From SAR202 cluster bacterium bin90 (lineage in GTDB: Bacteria; Chloroflexota; Dehalococcoidia; Lucifugimonadales; JADFKI01): a DNA stretch of 64,000 nt. Position 1 is the stretch's first letter; every line of letters begins with the position of its first letter. Location of the stretch: NCBI GenBank assembly GCA_002238855.1, contig MPND01000021.1, forward strand, positions 1-64,000. The letters run 5' to 3'. Shown here one piece after another: positions 27,249-37,642 of this stretch. Below the pieces are notes generated by a model. It was not told the origin of the DNA. It made no database searches and worked only from the letters and a program-made list of their open reading frames with translations. The position numbers were made by a program, and so were the translations under genes.

Positions 27249-27526
27249 AATTAGTCGTGCGTGTTAGGATGTCAGCCAGCGAAGAGAATGAGGTGATTAC
27301 ATTCGCCCAACCCTGTCCACGGTCATGTCCGGTGACAGCGTTTCGAGCAACCGGCGGTTTCCTGTTCTCCGACCTACGATTTTCTAGGTATAGGTCAGTG
27401 GTGCCGGGTTCGGGCTTCGCAATCGTCCGCCAATCTGAAACCTTGGGACCAATGCCCCTACGAATAGTGAGGGTGTAATTCAATGTCAAGAATGAAACGC
27501 TAACGATGGAATAAAGGAGTTCGAAA

Positions 27527-28318
27527 ATGGCACGCTTGGAAGGAAAAGTGGCGGTGATCACCGGGGCTACCGGCGGAATCGGAAGCACTGCCGCAAAGAT
27601 ATTCGCAGATGAAGGAGCAAAGGTCGCCCTCGTGGACCTTAACGAGGCTGCACTCCAAGAGGTGGTGGGCTCAATAGGCGAGGATCGTGCCAGCTACACC
27701 GTCGCCGATGTGACCCAGCCGGACCAGACGGAAGCTTATGTTGATGCGGCAGTGAATCGCTGGGGCGGCGTTGACGTGCTGCTCGCCAACGCGGGAATCG
27801 AAGGAACGCTCTCTCCCATTACCGACTATCCCATTGATGTTTTTGACCGTGTGATGGCGGTCAACGTGCGCGGAGTCTGGCTGGGGATCAAATATGTGGT
27901 CCCAGTTATGCGAGGGCGCGGAGGGGGCAGCATCGTCATCACTTCGTCCACGGCGGGTATCGGGGGCAGTCCGGAAATGTCGGCATACAACACCAGCAAG
28001 CATGCGGTAATTGGGCTGATGCGCTGCGCCGCCCTTGAGAGCGCACCTGATGGCATAAGGGTCAATACTGTTAACCCGGCGCCGATCGAGACCCGAATGA
28101 TGCGTTCGATTGAAGAGATGCGAGTGGCGGCGATGGATGACTCCAGGGTAACCGTCGAGGTGACAAAGCAGGCTGTTGCAGACCGCATCCCGCTAGAACG
28201 GTATGGAGATCCTGCGGAAGTTGCAAGATTGATGCTGTTCCTCGCCAGCGACGAGAGCAGTTATTGCACAGGTGGCGTGTACATGGTTGACGGTGGAAGG
28301 TCGGCAGGCAGCCGTTAA
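27527..28318 (+). CDS. SDR-family oxidoreductase
   Basis: A classical SDR of 263 residues with an intact active site: TGATGGIG (13-20), NAGIE, Ser in IVITSSTAGIGG and YNTSKHAVIG (YxxxK). The C-terminal DGGRSAGSR is typical of the 3-oxoacyl-ACP reductase-like and sugar/alcohol dehydrogenase group. The start ATG has AAGGAG nearby. The next gene begins about 24 bases downstream on the same strand, so the two form a short operon. Cofactor choice is probably NAD+, since Asp ends the second strand (VALVDLN). Confidence 0.88.
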   Translation: MARLEGKVAVITGATGGIGSTAAKIFADEGAKVALVDLNEAALQEVVGSIGEDRASYTVADVTQPDQTEAYVDAAVNRWGGVDVLLANAGIEGTLSPITDYPIDVFDRVMAVNVRGVWLGIKYVVPVMRGRGGGSIVITSSTAGIGGSPEMSAYNTSKHAVIGLMRCAALESAPDGIRVNTVNPAPIETRMMRSIEEMRVAAMDDSRVTVEVTKQAVADRIPLERYGDPAEVARLMLFLASDESSYCTGGVYMVDGGRSAGSR

Positions 28319-28342
28319 TTTGACCTGAACGAGGGATTGATG

Positions 28343-29251
28343 ATGCCTAACCAGGAAAGGGATTTCATCGGGTACGGTGCCAACCCCCCGGTAATCGAAT
28401 GGCCGGGGAACGCCCGGATAGCCATTTCAGTAGTAGTTAACTACGAGGAAGGCAGCGAGACTTCGTTACTTGACGGAGACCCCGTACACGAATCGAATAA
28501 CGAGGTGCCTTCCCCGGTCCCAGCAGACCAGCGAGACCTGTTCAACGAATCGTTCTTCGAATACGGCAGCCGCGTGGGAGTCTGGCGAATACTGAACATG
28601 CTGGACCGCTACGGCGTAAAAAGCACGTTCTTCTGCTGCGCACTGGCTTTTGAGCGAAACCCGGAGGTGGCGCGCGCGGTTGTGGAACGAGGCCACGAGG
28701 TCTGTGGTCACGGCTACCGGTGGGAGGAATACCATAGCAAGACACGGGATGAGGAGGCTGAAGCCATCAGGATGACGGTCGAGTCGCTGAGAGCGACCAC
28801 CGGCGAGCGACCGGTGGGCTGGTTCACTCGTTACGGGCCCAGTGTCAATACACGGGAACTCGTAGCCAACGAGGGCGGGTTCATCTACGACAGTGGTGTG
28901 CTCAACGATGACCTGCCTTACTACACGCAAGTAAGTGAAAAGCCTTGGCTTGTGATTCCTTATAGCTTCGAGACGAATGACGCGCGATTCTGGCGGGGCG
29001 GCCTCAATAGTGTGGGGGACTTCTACGAATACATGAAAGACACCTTCGATGTGCTGTACGAAGAAGGTCGCACACACCCGAAAATGATGTCGGTAGGGTT
29101 GCACTGCCGTATCGCGGGCCGGCCGGCGCGGTCAAGAGCGCTGGATCGATTTCTGCGCTATGCTCGCAGTCATCCTGGTGTTTGGTTCGCGAGAAGGGAT
29201 GAAATTGCGAGGTGGTGGCTGGAGAAGTACCCGCCCGGGTCGCTGCAATAA
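28343..29251 (+). CDS. Polysaccharide-deacetylase-family protein, PuuE/cyclic imidase-like
   Basis: A NodB-fold metal-dependent hydrolase of about 302 residues. ATG at 28343 is seven bases from GAGGG. Family features are an N-terminal ISVVVNYEEGSE, VWRILNMLDRYGVKSTFFCCALAFERNPEVARAVVERGHEVCGHGYRWEEY (the metal His of HG---H) and GWFTRYGPSVNTRELV. This pattern is the PuuE allantoinase/cyclic-imide hydrolase branch rather than true chitin or peptidoglycan deacetylases. The GLHCRIAGRPARSRALDRFL motif near the C-terminus is also typical of PuuE-like proteins. It may open a cyclic amide in a nitrogen-compound pathway with the preceding SDR. Confidence 0.85.
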   Translation: MPNQERDFIGYGANPPVIEWPGNARIAISVVVNYEEGSETSLLDGDPVHESNNEVPSPVPADQRDLFNESFFEYGSRVGVWRILNMLDRYGVKSTFFCCALAFERNPEVARAVVERGHEVCGHGYRWEEYHSKTRDEEAEAIRMTVESLRATTGERPVGWFTRYGPSVNTRELVANEGGFIYDSGVLNDDLPYYTQVSEKPWLVIPYSFETNDARFWRGGLNSVGDFYEYMKDTFDVLYEEGRTHPKMMSVGLHCRIAGRPARSRALDRFLRYARSHPGVWFARRDEIARWWLEKYPPGSLQ

Positions 29252-29367
29252 ACGCCAATGGCTTCCATCGAGATCATTGGAGTGAACCGTTGAAGAATCT
29301 CTCGTTCTTGGCAGCGCCAAGGTATGATTCAGCGTGAACGCTGTGAGGGAACGGCAAGTTGACCGTC

Positions 29368-32300
29368 TTACTGTGTGTCATTCGTAACCGTCTCGTCTGT
29401 TAAGCCAACCGCCGCATTCCCCGAGAGGTCCTTGACGGGTGAAGCCGAAGGAACGGCATAACTCACCGTAACCGTATCATCCGCCGTCACCGCTTCGCCC
29501 AGCGTCAAGATGACGAAGTACGCGCTGACCTCCACATCGGATACGGTCACGTCTGAACCGTCGACCGACACTGTGAATGCACTTGTAGCGGGCTCGGAGC
29601 CGCTGTCCAATGCCTTGTTGTAGGTCAGTGTCAACGAGTCGCTATCGACAGAGGCAGAGTCGAGCTGCGGCGTTGTGGCCACGCCCGGCGTAGCGTTGAC
29701 TTCCGCCGAATATGTCCCATCGTCGGTTGAGTTGGTCGCCAGCACGCGAACCGTGTACTCGGTGCCGTTCACCAGCCCGCTGATAGTATGCGACTGCACC
29801 TCACCCGTTCCAACACTCACGGCTGACTGGCGCGAATCGTCGAAGTCCTGGCTCCCCGACTTCCACTGCACTGTGTAGCTCGTAATTGCTCCGCCACCGT
29901 CATCGAGAGGAGCCAGCCAGGTAACTCTGATCGAATCGGTAACCGCCTGCAGGCCGTAGGCATTCACTAGTCGCGGTACACCGGGAGGATCGGGAGCGCC
30001 GACCAGCGTCAGGACATAGGTCTCCTGGGTAGTTCCATCCTCGGCGGTCACCGTAACAGTGACCACGTTATCTCCGACTTCAATGGGGATGTCCCTGATG
30101 TACGTCGGTGGCTCGGTCTCATCCCAGTAGTCAGGTAGTACTCTCAGCTCGGATTCAGCCAAAGGTGAGTGAATTTCAACCGATGCTTCCGAGTCGTTTG
30201 GCGTCGCAAATACCGGAACGGTCTCAACTGTCCATGGTACGTTGTGACTCGCACCATTTTGGGCAACATCGATGGGAGTGTACGATTCAAGCGTACCGCC
30301 ATAGCTCAGGAAGAGACTATCCAGGGTCGCGTCCTGCGATAGAGCGACGGTGTTGTTCGTGACGGATTCGTCGGCGAAATTCGCGGCGTCGTTCCCGGAA
30401 TCGTCCTGGATCGGATCCGTGGATGCCGTATAGCTCACCGACACGGTGTCACCATGAATCACTGCCGCTGCGAGGGTCAGCGTAACAAGGTGCCCTGACA
30501 CTGTGACGTCCGATACCGCGCTTGTGCTCCCATCCACGACAACAGTGAATGCCGCCGTCGCCGGCACAGAGACACCGTCCAACTCCTCGTTATACGTCAG
30601 AACAAGACTGTCCCCCACCACGGTCGCGCCCCCAAGAACGGGCACGGCTTTATCCGTTTCAGAAGGAGTCGCCGACACCTCGCCGGAGGACCCGTTGCCG
30701 TTCGCGTTATAAGCGCGAATACTAATGTCATACTCGACGCCATTAGTCAGCCCGCCAATCGTATGTGAAGCATACTCCTGGGTGCTAGTCACCGTCGACT
30801 GGCGAGATGAGTCGTAGACCTCCCGCCCGGACTTCCACTGGACTCTGTAGCCCTTCACCGGCGAACCACCGTCACCGGACGGCTTCCGCCATGAGACAGC
30901 CAGCTTGCCATCGCCCGCCGCCACCGCACTGACGCTGTCAGGCGCATCAGGCACGCATCCTCCGTCCCTCCACGGGTTCGTAGTGGCTCCATTCCCCTGG
31001 GCTGAGGCCCAGGCTCTCGCATTGGAGCAGTATCCTCCATAGGAGTTTCTAAGCTGGTACACGACAGTGGCGCGATCAGATGTACTTTCCAGTTCCTTTA
31101 CGTCAGACCATATACTCTCGAGGTTGGGGTCACCGTTTTCATCATTGTACGTAGAGCCAAACCAGGCCGGTATTGTCCCGCTTAGCGCGGTTTTCGCAAT
31201 CCCCACAGCCTCTGTGGTAAACGCACTGTCCTTGTCCCTAGTGCACCCGTTCCAGTAACCCGCATTACCGATTCCGTCAACTGTTAAGGACCACAGGTCT
31301 GCCAGAAGTTCCCGTGTCTCGCAGCGTTCTCTCTCATCATCGTAGAATCCCAGGTTGTGAACATATAGACGGAATGCTGCGAGGCTAACTTTGTCCGACA
31401 AGGTGTGCGTAAAGTCGAAGTAGTGGGCAAGCTCGTGAACGATGAGTCCATTTAAGGTGTCTCTCGCCGCATTAACGAAGGCTTCGGGCCCAATCCCGCC
31501 TCCCGTCACGATGCATTTGGCCAGCCCGTCAGATCCGACCGGGCAACTGACCTGGACGAAGCCGGTATGGCCCAGTACGGAAATAAGGTCAAATACGACA
31601 TTGTTGCTGGCCATGTGGTTCCACGCCTGGGAGAGCCAGGCATGGTCGTCCCCGTATTCACCGATGATCTCTTCATCTATGTAGTCTATAAGCTGAGCTT
31701 GCAGCGAGGTAGGAGTGCCTGTTATCTCATCGGAGGCAACTCCATCTCCGTGCTCGTTGTAGGCAAGTATTCGAATTGTGTGCTCAACTCCGTTCGTGAG
31801 GCTGGCGATCCTGCGCGAATAAATTCCGAATATGTTGGGATTGAGTAACCTCCCTTTCAGGTCATATTGTCGGGACGAGTCCCAGTCCTGAGTGCCCGAC
31901 TTCCACTGCACTTTGAAGCCGATGATATCCGATCCACCATCGTATAGCGGCGCCCTCCACTCAATGGTCAGTTCTTCGTCATCGTAGGTGACCAGCTTGG
32001 CAGATCTGGGGGCACCCGGCGGACTCTCAGCTCGAGTAACCGTTGCCGTGTACGTGTTTTCGTCTACTCCATTCTCAGCGGTCACTGTGAAAGTGATGAC
32101 ATTTTCGCCGGCGTCGAGATTAACCTGCTGCCCGTCCACCGACGGGTCCACATCCACTGAAGGCGATACAGAAAGCGTCGCATCGCTGTCCGTGGCTTCG
32201 GCGTCTATCGTAATGCTGGACACATCAGCCGCGACGCTGGCCGTGTAGGTGTACGACGTGCCCGAGAATGTCGGAGTAAGCGAGACTCCTTCTATCGTGA

Positions 32301-35300
32301 GCGAACTAAGCGAGGCGTCCGAGGAGAGTGCGCTTGCATTCGTAACGCTGTAGTCGCTGAAGGACGCGGCGGCATTGCCCACCCAGTCCTTGATTGCACT
32401 GGCGGAAGATCCGGTGGGCGCATCGTAACTCACTGTGACCGTGGTGCCCTGCGCGACCGATGAAGCCAGCGTCAGCCACACCGACTTGCCATTGATCTCG
32501 ACAGAACTGACAGTCACTTCCGTACTGCCTTCCAGCACCTCGAATGCGCCAGACGAAGGAGCGGACGTATCATCAATCGTGCTGTCGTAGCGCAACACGA
32601 GCGAGGTGTCCGCTACATCCGCCGACTCCAGCTGGAGCGACCTTCCAGCCTCCGGTGTCGCCAATACCGTAGCAGTGGCGTACGAGGACAGCGCGCCGGC
32701 GTACCTAGCCCGCACCTGAACTGTAATCTGCTCGCCATTTGTGAGGCCGGTGATAATATACCTCAGCGTGCTAAGCTCGCCCGACGATGAGAATCCGCCG
32801 GTGCTGTCAGCGGGACGCCACCTGACCTCATAATCCAGAGCTTTGAAGTTTGGTCTCTCATTTTCCGGCGCATCCCAGGAGATACCCACTTTGCCGTCGC
32901 CTGGCACAGCCTTCAAATTAGAGGGCGGGCGAAGTGGGAAGATAATAGGCCCAATTGCTGCGCTCGTCAGGGACTCCTGGTTTCCGGCATCGTCCGAGAA
33001 TCTTACCCGAACCTTCAGGCTCTTCCCAAAGTCCGACTCCTGTATCTGGTACGAAGACCTTCTCGCTCCGGTAATTTCCGTTTCCACCCCATCGTCAACT
33101 GAGATCCACTGGTAGAGGAAGAAGGCGTTGCTCATCCCGTCAGCGTCCGCGATGTCCGACGTAAGCACAAACGGACGACTGCCAATCTCACGACTGCTGG
33201 TAATTCTAGGTGCTCCGGTTGCGGGATTATTCGTGCCAAGTGCCGGATCTGGCGTGGGTGTGGCAGTCGGCGTCCATGTGGCCGTCGGTGTACTCGTGGG
33301 CGTCCACGTCGCTGTTGGTGTTGCGGTTGGAGTTGACGTTGCGCCGGGCGGTGGTGTCGCTGTCGCCGTTGGCGTTGACGTTACAGTTGGTGTACTCGTA
33401 GGTGTCCACGTCGCTGTCTGAGTTGCGGTTGGCGTAATAGTCGCAGTTGCCGTCGCCGTGTATGTAGCGGTAGCCGTCGCGGTCGGCGTGCCGGTAGGGG
33501 TCGCGGTGGAGCCGGGCGGCGGTGTTGCCGTCGCTGTCGGCGTCGATGTTATGGTTGGCGTCAACGTTGCCGTGGGCGTAATCGTAGGCGTCCAGGTCGC
33601 CGTCGGCGTAGCGGTTGCCGTGGCCGTCGGAGTAGGAGTGTGCGTAGCGGTCGGCGTCAGTGTCGGTGTCGCAGTCGCCGACTCGCTCGCTCTCGGAGTG
33701 ACTTTCTGACCGCTTGTCTGAGAGTACTTGCCGTCGCTATTGTATTTCGTCCAGACCTGGACGGAGATCTCTACGCCGTTCGTCAGTCCCGTGATAGTGT
33801 ACGACGAGGTGTTTATGTCTCCGGAGGTGGATCCGTTCGGTATATCGTCTCCCTGCCAGGTGACCTTATAGAACCCAACAGCCTCCGCGTCTTCGTGGTT
33901 GACCGGCGGGGGCCCCATGACAAGGATAATGCCATCCCCCCCCGTTACTCCGATCTTTATGTCCCCGGAGGTGGATCCGTGCGGTATATCGTCTCCCTGC
34001 CAGGTGACCTTATAGAACCCAACAGCCTCCGCGTCTTCGTGGTTGACCGGCGGGTCCCATATGACATGGATACTGCCATCGCCCACTGTGACTCTCATAT
34101 TTCTCGCCGCATTCCGTTCGTGCTTGACGGGTCCGGCGATATTGCTGGTGATCGACTCGTCGTTGCCCGCGTCGTCCGTAAAGCTGACCCGAACCTTCAG
34201 ATACTTCCCCACATCGGATATGGGTATCCTGTACGTACCTTGCGTGACACCCGGAATGTCCGTGTCCATACCGTTATCGCTGTGCATCCACCGGTAGCTG
34301 TAGGTCGCGTTGGTCATTCCGTCGGCGTCGGTGATATTCCGAGTGTTCGGCCAGGAGCCGTCTCCCACTTCAGTCACCCCGCAGCAAATCGTGACTTCAC
34401 CCGTCGCCGGGCTGTTGTCAACAGAGGACCTGTCAGGCGTCGCTGTCGGCGTCGGCGTGGCAGTTGAAGTTGCCGTGGGTGTGGCCGTCGGAGTTGCTGT
34501 TGCAGCCGAATTCTCCTCCGGAGTAGCCGTTGGCGTTGGTGTGGCTGTCGGTGTAGTTGTGGCAGTTGGCGTTGGCGTCGCCGTCGGGTCGGGCTGACCG
34601 CTCCCTTCTGGAGTGGCCTTGACGCTATCAGTACCTCTAGCGTCGACTCCAGGGCTGGAGACGCTGTAATAGACCCAGACCTGTACGTTGATTTCCACTC
34701 CGCCCGTCAGCCCGGAGATTGTGTACATTCGATCATTCAGCTCTGCCGAACTGGTCCGCTGATTGTATCCGCCGTTGTTCCACCAGGAGACCGAGTAATG
34801 ACTTATCGGCACGGCATCGACATTGACAGGCGCATCCCATGTGACGCCAAGATTGCCGTCGCCTGGGGTGATCTGCACATTGGAGGGCGGATTCCGCTTA
34901 TTCCTGACAGGTCCCACAGCAGCGCTGGTGAGAGATTCGCTATTACCGGCATCGTCGGTAAATCCCACCCTGACCTTCAGATATTTGCCCAGGTCTACCG
35001 ACTGCACTGTGTAGGAGTACAATGTCGCATCTGGTATGTCAGTTTCCACGCCGCCGTCGACGGTCATCCATTGGTAGCTGAACGTCGCTCCACTCAATCC
35101 ATCGGCGTCGGCAATATATGACGTGTTAACCCAAGGACTGTTGCCGATTTCAGGAAAGGTATGGCAACAGATCTCCGGCAGCCCGGTCGCCGGGCTGTTC
35201 GTGCCCGACTGGACAACCGGCGCGCCGTTCCCCTGCGCCAAGACCGACCGGCTCCCATGGACCAACAGGCCAGACGCGGCTATCGTCAGAATCACGGACA

Positions 35301-35343
35301 GCGCGAGCAAATACGTGCGCGGTTGAAGGAATGAAATACTCAT
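29368..35343 (-). CDS. Giant secreted Ig/fibronectin surface protein with embedded HExxH domain
   Basis: About 1,990 residues from ATG 35343, with a signal peptide ([24 protein letters not shown]). Numbering below counts from the frame start at 35376. Three Ig-like domains (60-158, 320-418, 715-812) share an IADADG..YQW...VRFSDDAGN core. Fibronectin-III-like domains lie near 160-255, 420-560, 817-908, 1120-1225, 1478-1572 and 1797-1898. SwmB-like domains are near 910-1012, 1576-1673 and 1900-2002, and cadherin-like beta-sandwich segments near 1018-1116 and 1680-1792. Thr-Pro stalks fill 264-313 and 565-709. Residues ~1225-1475 hold a peptidase-like insert with [11 protein letters not shown] (1314-1324). 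No sortase or membrane anchor is seen at the C-terminus. It is probably an adhesin or matrix component with proteolytic potential. Confidence 0.85.
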   Translation of the reverse strand: MSISFLQPRTYLLALSVILTIAASGLLVHGSRSVLAQGNGAPVVQSGTNSPATGLPEICCHTFPEIGNSPWVNTSYIADADGLSGATFSYQWMTVDGGVETDIPDATLYSYTVQSVDLGKYLKVRVGFTDDAGNSESLTSAAVGPVRNKRNPPSNVQITPGDGNLGVTWDAPVNVDAVPISHYSVSWWNNGGYNQRTSSAELNDRMYTISGLTGGVEINVQVWVYYSVSSPGVDARGTDSVKATPEGSGQPDPTATPTPTATTTPTATPTPTATPEENSAATATPTATPTATSTATPTPTATPDRSSVDNSPATGEVTICCGVTEVGDGSWPNTRNITDADGMTNATYSYRWMHSDNGMDTDIPGVTQGTYRIPISDVGKYLKVRVSFTDDAGNDESITSNIAGPVKHERNAARNMRVTVGDGSIHVIWDPPVNHEDAEAVGFYKVTWQGDDIPHGSTSGDIKIGVTGGDGIILVMGPPPVNHEDAEAVGFYKVTWQGDDIPNGSTSGDINTSSYTITGLTNGVEISVQVWTKYNSDGKYSQTSGQKVTPRASESATATPTLTPTATHTPTPTATATATPTATWTPTITPTATLTPTITSTPTATATPPPGSTATPTGTPTATATATYTATATATITPTATQTATWTPTSTPTVTSTPTATATPPPGATSTPTATPTATWTPTSTPTATWTPTATPTPDPALGTNNPATGAPRITSSREIGSRPFVLTSDIADADGMSNAFFLYQWISVDDGVETEITGARRSSYQIQESDFGKSLKVRVRFSDDAGNQESLTSAAIGPIIFPLRPPSNLKAVPGDGKVGISWDAPENERPNFKALDYEVRWRPADSTGGFSSSGELSTLRYIITGLTNGEQITVQVRARYAGALSSYATATVLATPEAGRSLQLESADVADTSLVLRYDSTIDDTSAPSSGAFEVLEGSTEVTVSSVEINGKSVWLTLASSVAQGTTVTVSYDAPTGSSASAIKDWVGNAAASFSDYSVTNASALSSDASLSSLTIEGVSLTPTFSGTSYTYTASVAADVSSITIDAEATDSDATLSVSPSVDVDPSVDGQQVNLDAGENVITFTVTAENGVDENTYTATVTRAESPPGAPRSAKLVTYDDEELTIEWRAPLYDGGSDIIGFKVQWKSGTQDWDSSRQYDLKGRLLNPNIFGIYSRRIASLTNGVEHTIRILAYNEHGDGVASDEITGTPTSLQAQLIDYIDEEIIGEYGDDHAWLSQAWNHMASNNVVFDLISVLGHTGFVQVSCPVGSDGLAKCIVTGGGIGPEAFVNAARDTLNGLIVHELAHYFDFTHTLSDKVSLAAFRLYVHNLGFYDDERERCETRELLADLWSLTVDGIGNAGYWNGCTRDKDSAFTTEAVGIAKTALSGTIPAWFGSTYNDENGDPNLESIWSDVKELESTSDRATVVYQLRNSYGGYCSNARAWASAQGNGATTNPWRDGGCVPDAPDSVSAVAAGDGKLAVSWRKPSGDGGSPVKGYRVQWKSGREVYDSSRQSTVTSTQEYASHTIGGLTNGVEYDISIRAYNANGNGSSGEVSATPSETDKAVPVLGGATVVGDSLVLTYNEELDGVSVPATAAFTVVVDGSTSAVSDVTVSGHLVTLTLAAAVIHGDTVSVSYTASTDPIQDDSGNDAANFADESVTNNTVALSQDATLDSLFLSYGGTLESYTPIDVAQNGASHNVPWTVETVPVFATPNDSEASVEIHSPLAESELRVLPDYWDETEPPTYIRDIPIEVGDNVVTVTVTAEDGTTQETYVLTLVGAPDPPGVPRLVNAYGLQAVTDSIRVTWLAPLDDGGGAITSYTVQWKSGSQDFDDSRQSAVSVGTGEVQSHTISGLVNGTEYTVRVLATNSTDDGTYSAEVNATPGVATTPQLDSASVDSDSLTLTYNKALDSGSEPATSAFTVSVDGSDVTVSDVEVSAYFVILTLGEAVTADDTVTVSYAVPSASPVKDLSGNAAVGLTDETVTNDTQ
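33249..33684 (-). repeat. Thr-Pro low-complexity stalk coding repeat
   Basis: About 145 codons of TPTAT-type repeats, seen on the plus strand as degenerate GTCGCCGTCGGCGT-like units. They encode an extended, probably O-glycosylated stalk between domains of the surface protein. Such arrays easily expand, contract or misassemble. Confidence 0.85.
33814..34101 (-). repeat. 144-bp direct tandem duplication inside the surface protein
   Basis: Two adjacent 48-codon units, both carrying [23 protein letters not shown]; the nucleotide period is 144 bases. One half of each copy is almost identical, the other half has drifted and includes a C-run at about 33936-33944. The repeat disturbs one fibronectin-III domain. 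Confidence 0.85.
34437..34587 (-). repeat. Second Thr-Pro stalk repeat
   Basis: About 50 codons of TATPTPTAT-type sequence between the first fibronectin-III and second Ig-like domains of the surface protein. Confidence 0.8.
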
Positions 35344-35642
35344 AAGCACGGAATATCTAAGCGATTTAGACTTCACTCATTTACCGAAAAGTGCCATTAA
35401 GAGGTCTATTTCGATCTGAGCGAGTAGCATAGTATCATGATTGCAGAATATTTCAAGCTATATGATGTAGTAATTCGACCAGATATATTTGAGTCTGGCA
35501 GATAGTATTAAGTGCGAAGAGGTGTTGATATTCCGACTGTGGCGGAAGGCCGAGCAGTTATTCGGCTTCCGAGAGTGAATATCAGGCAGTCCGAAACAAG
35601 GGGAAGGAAGGGAGCGCCGATGATCTAAGGTTGGCGCGTACC
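35344..35642. other. 299-base AT-rich intergenic region
   Basis: Lies upstream of the surface-protein gene and downstream of the ABC permease gene. AT-rich at 35440-35520; promoter of the surface-protein gene expected here, not placed. Confidence 0.4.
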
Positions 35643-36524
35643 TCAGCCGGAGTGCGTCTTGTGCGATATCAGGCGCTGCCCCAACAGTGTCACGCTCAGG
35701 GCGGTGATGAAAATAGCCGCGCCTGGAATCAGTGTCAGTGAAGGCACGCGGCGCATATACGGCTGAGCCTCCCAGAGCATCGCGCCCCAGTCCGGCGTCG
35801 GAGGCTGCGCGCCCACGCCGAGGTACGACAGGCCAGCAATCGTAATCAGCATCTGCCCGAACCGTAGGAATCCTATCGCAAGGATCGGCCCCATGATGTT
35901 GGGCAGAACATGCTTACGAAGTACGAACATAGGGGGCGAACCCAGCGCCACGGCAGCCTCCATGAATTCGCGCGTGTTTACCTCCAGCGTAACCGCCCTC
36001 GCAAGGCGCGCGTATGGAGTCCAGGCGAAGATCGTAACGGCAAGAACAATGGTCCCAAAGCTCGGCTTGAGCATTGACGCCAGCGCGAAGGCGACCACAA
36101 GCTCCGGGAAGACGAGCACGACGTCCACCACGCGCATCGTAACCTCGTCTACTACCCCGCCAATCCTGCCCGAAAATGCGCCTATGATGGTGCCGAGTAC
36201 ACCAGAAATCAACACCGCAACCGAGGTAATCGCGAGTGAAAAGCGGCTCCCAGTCACGACACGCGACAATACGTCCCGTCCCACATGGTCAGTGCCAAAC
36301 GGGTGCGCCGTACTCGGGGTCTGCAGACGCGCAGTGAGTTCCTGATCATTCGGGTCGTATGGGGAAATAATGGGCGCGAACAGCGCCACAAGACCTATGA
36401 CCACAAGGCAGGCAAGCGGGAGGGCGACCTCCCATGACAATGGCAGTCTCGCCAGCCCGTTCAACGGAATATTCCGCGTCACGCGCAGGTTCACCTTGCC
36501 CAGAGTGCGATCCATCAATGCCAC
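35643..36524 (-). CDS. Peptide-type ABC transporter permease (DppC-like)
   Basis: A 293-residue inner-membrane permease of the dipeptide/nickel/oligopeptide family. The N-terminal RLPLSWEVALPLACLVVIGLVALFAPIISPYDPN is the OppC_N signature. It is followed by THPFGTDHVGRDVLSRV (written AHPFGTDHVGRDV here), the core permease loop EAAVALGSPPMFVLRKHVLPNIMGPI (EAA motif contacting the ATPase), and LSYLGVGAQPPTPDWGAMLW. The adjacent permease gene stops where this one begins (36524/36525), so the two are translationally coupled. No ATPase genes follow, so the ATPases must be encoded elsewhere. Confidence 0.92.
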   Translation of the reverse strand: MALMDRTLGKVNLRVTRNIPLNGLARLPLSWEVALPLACLVVIGLVALFAPIISPYDPNDQELTARLQTPSTAHPFGTDHVGRDVLSRVVTGSRFSLAITSVAVLISGVLGTIIGAFSGRIGGVVDEVTMRVVDVVLVFPELVVAFALASMLKPSFGTIVLAVTIFAWTPYARLARAVTLEVNTREFMEAAVALGSPPMFVLRKHVLPNIMGPILAIGFLRFGQMLITIAGLSYLGVGAQPPTPDWGAMLWEAQPYMRRVPSLTLIPGAAIFITALSVTLLGQRLISHKTHSG

Positions 36525-37472
36525 TTATGTCGACCGTCCTTCCAGCCTTATTGCCGGATTCAAGAAGACGTACGCAATATCTGTCGCCGTGTTCAGCAGA
36601 ACGGAAATCGCCACAATCATCATCAGACTCCCCTGGATCAGCGGCATGTCGCTCGCGTTGATGGCATCGAAGAGCACCCTTCCGATCCCCGGCACTGAGA
36701 AGATGACCTCCACGATAAGCGCTCCCCCAATAAGACCTGCCAGCCACATGCTTGACAGGGTGACGACCGGAATCAGCGCGTTTCTGAGTGCGTGCCTCCG
36801 CACCAGCAGGGTCTCCTTCAGCCCCTTTGCTCTGGCAGTCCTTATGTAGTCCATCGAGAGAACTTCGAGCATAGACGCACGGACGACCTGCGCGAAGAAA
36901 GCGGTTGGGCCTGTCGCAAGTGTGAGGCACGGCAATATCAGGTACAGCGGCCCGCGCCATCCCGCAGATGGCAGCCAACCGAGGTAAACGCCAAATAAGA
37001 GAATCAGCGCCGGCGCCAGCACATAAGAAGGCACAACCACTCCAAGCTGAGATGTGAAGGCGACAGTCGTGTCCAGCAGCGTTCCGGGGCGCATCGCCGC
37101 CAGTATTCCCGCGGGCAGAGCGATTGTCAGGGAGATTGCCAGCGTGACGACGCTCAGTATGGCGGAAACCTTTAGCCCGTTCAGCACCGTGTCGCTCACC
37201 GGCGCGCGCGCCATATAGGAGGTGCCCATATCTCCTCGGGCGACGCGTCCCAGCCACGCCGCGTACTGCGCCAGCAGTGGTCGGTCGAGGCCGAGGTCGC
37301 TCTTCAGGCGCTCCACGGCCTCCGGCGTTGGCTGTCTGTCAAGCACCTGCGCTTGCAGGACCGCCGTAGCGGGGTCGATGCCGCTGACTAGGGGAGACAA
37401 AGAGATGAGGAGAGAAACGACCGCGACAATGAAGGGAATGATGAGCAGCCTGCGCAGGACTATCCTATACAC
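36525..37472 (-). CDS. Peptide-type ABC transporter permease (DppB-like)
   Basis: A 315-residue permease, partner of the DppC-like protein. TM1 is MYRIVLRRLLIIPFIVAVVSLLISLSP, then GLDRPLLAQYAAWLGRVARGDMGTSY, the signature of the DppB/NikB family. The EAA loop is DYIRTARAKGLKETLLVRRHALRNALIPVVT, and VFSVPGIGRVLFDAI follows. About six membrane segments in total. It lies between the binding-protein gene (171 bases upstream) and dppC-like in one minus-strand operon. Confidence 0.92.
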   Translation of the reverse strand: MYRIVLRRLLIIPFIVAVVSLLISLSPLVSGIDPATAVLQAQVLDRQPTPEAVERLKSDLGLDRPLLAQYAAWLGRVARGDMGTSYMARAPVSDTVLNGLKVSAILSVVTLAISLTIALPAGILAAMRPGTLLDTTVAFTSQLGVVVPSYVLAPALILLFGVYLGWLPSAGWRGPLYLILPCLTLATGPTAFFAQVVRASMLEVLSMDYIRTARAKGLKETLLVRRHALRNALIPVVTLSSMWLAGLIGGALIVEVIFSVPGIGRVLFDAINASDMPLIQGSLMMIVAISVLLNTATDIAYVFLNPAIRLEGRST

Positions 37473-37536
37473 TGCTTGTTTCCTTCCCCGGTACGCACTT
37501 TGCTGTCAGATGATTGCGCTGTCCCGCCCCCATCTT

Positions 37537-37566
37537 AACCGTCCCTCGGAGGGTGAAGGGACGGTT
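37537..37566. promoter_or_regulatory. Hairpin between binding-protein and permease genes
   Basis: AACCGTCCCT (37537-37546) pairs perfectly with AGGGACGGTT (37557-37566), loop of 10. It lies in the 171-base gap between the ABC binding protein and its permeases. No T-run, so it more likely acts as an intercistronic mRNA-stabilising or attenuating hairpin, giving more binding protein than permease. Confidence 0.55.
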
Positions 37567-37642
37567 CAGACAGGGGCAGGATTACCATACAAGTCTTTCA
37601 CCACAGGAAAAGGATTATGCAAGAGACTCTAGGATGCGTTCC

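Noticed and set aside
33249-33684. CRISPR-like repeat array
   Set aside because: The periodic sequence is in frame within the surface protein, codes for Thr-Pro repeats and has no regular spacers.
36346-37257. 303-codon minus-strand ORF over the permease genes
   Set aside because: An alternate-frame shadow of the DppB-like permease, without protein family features.
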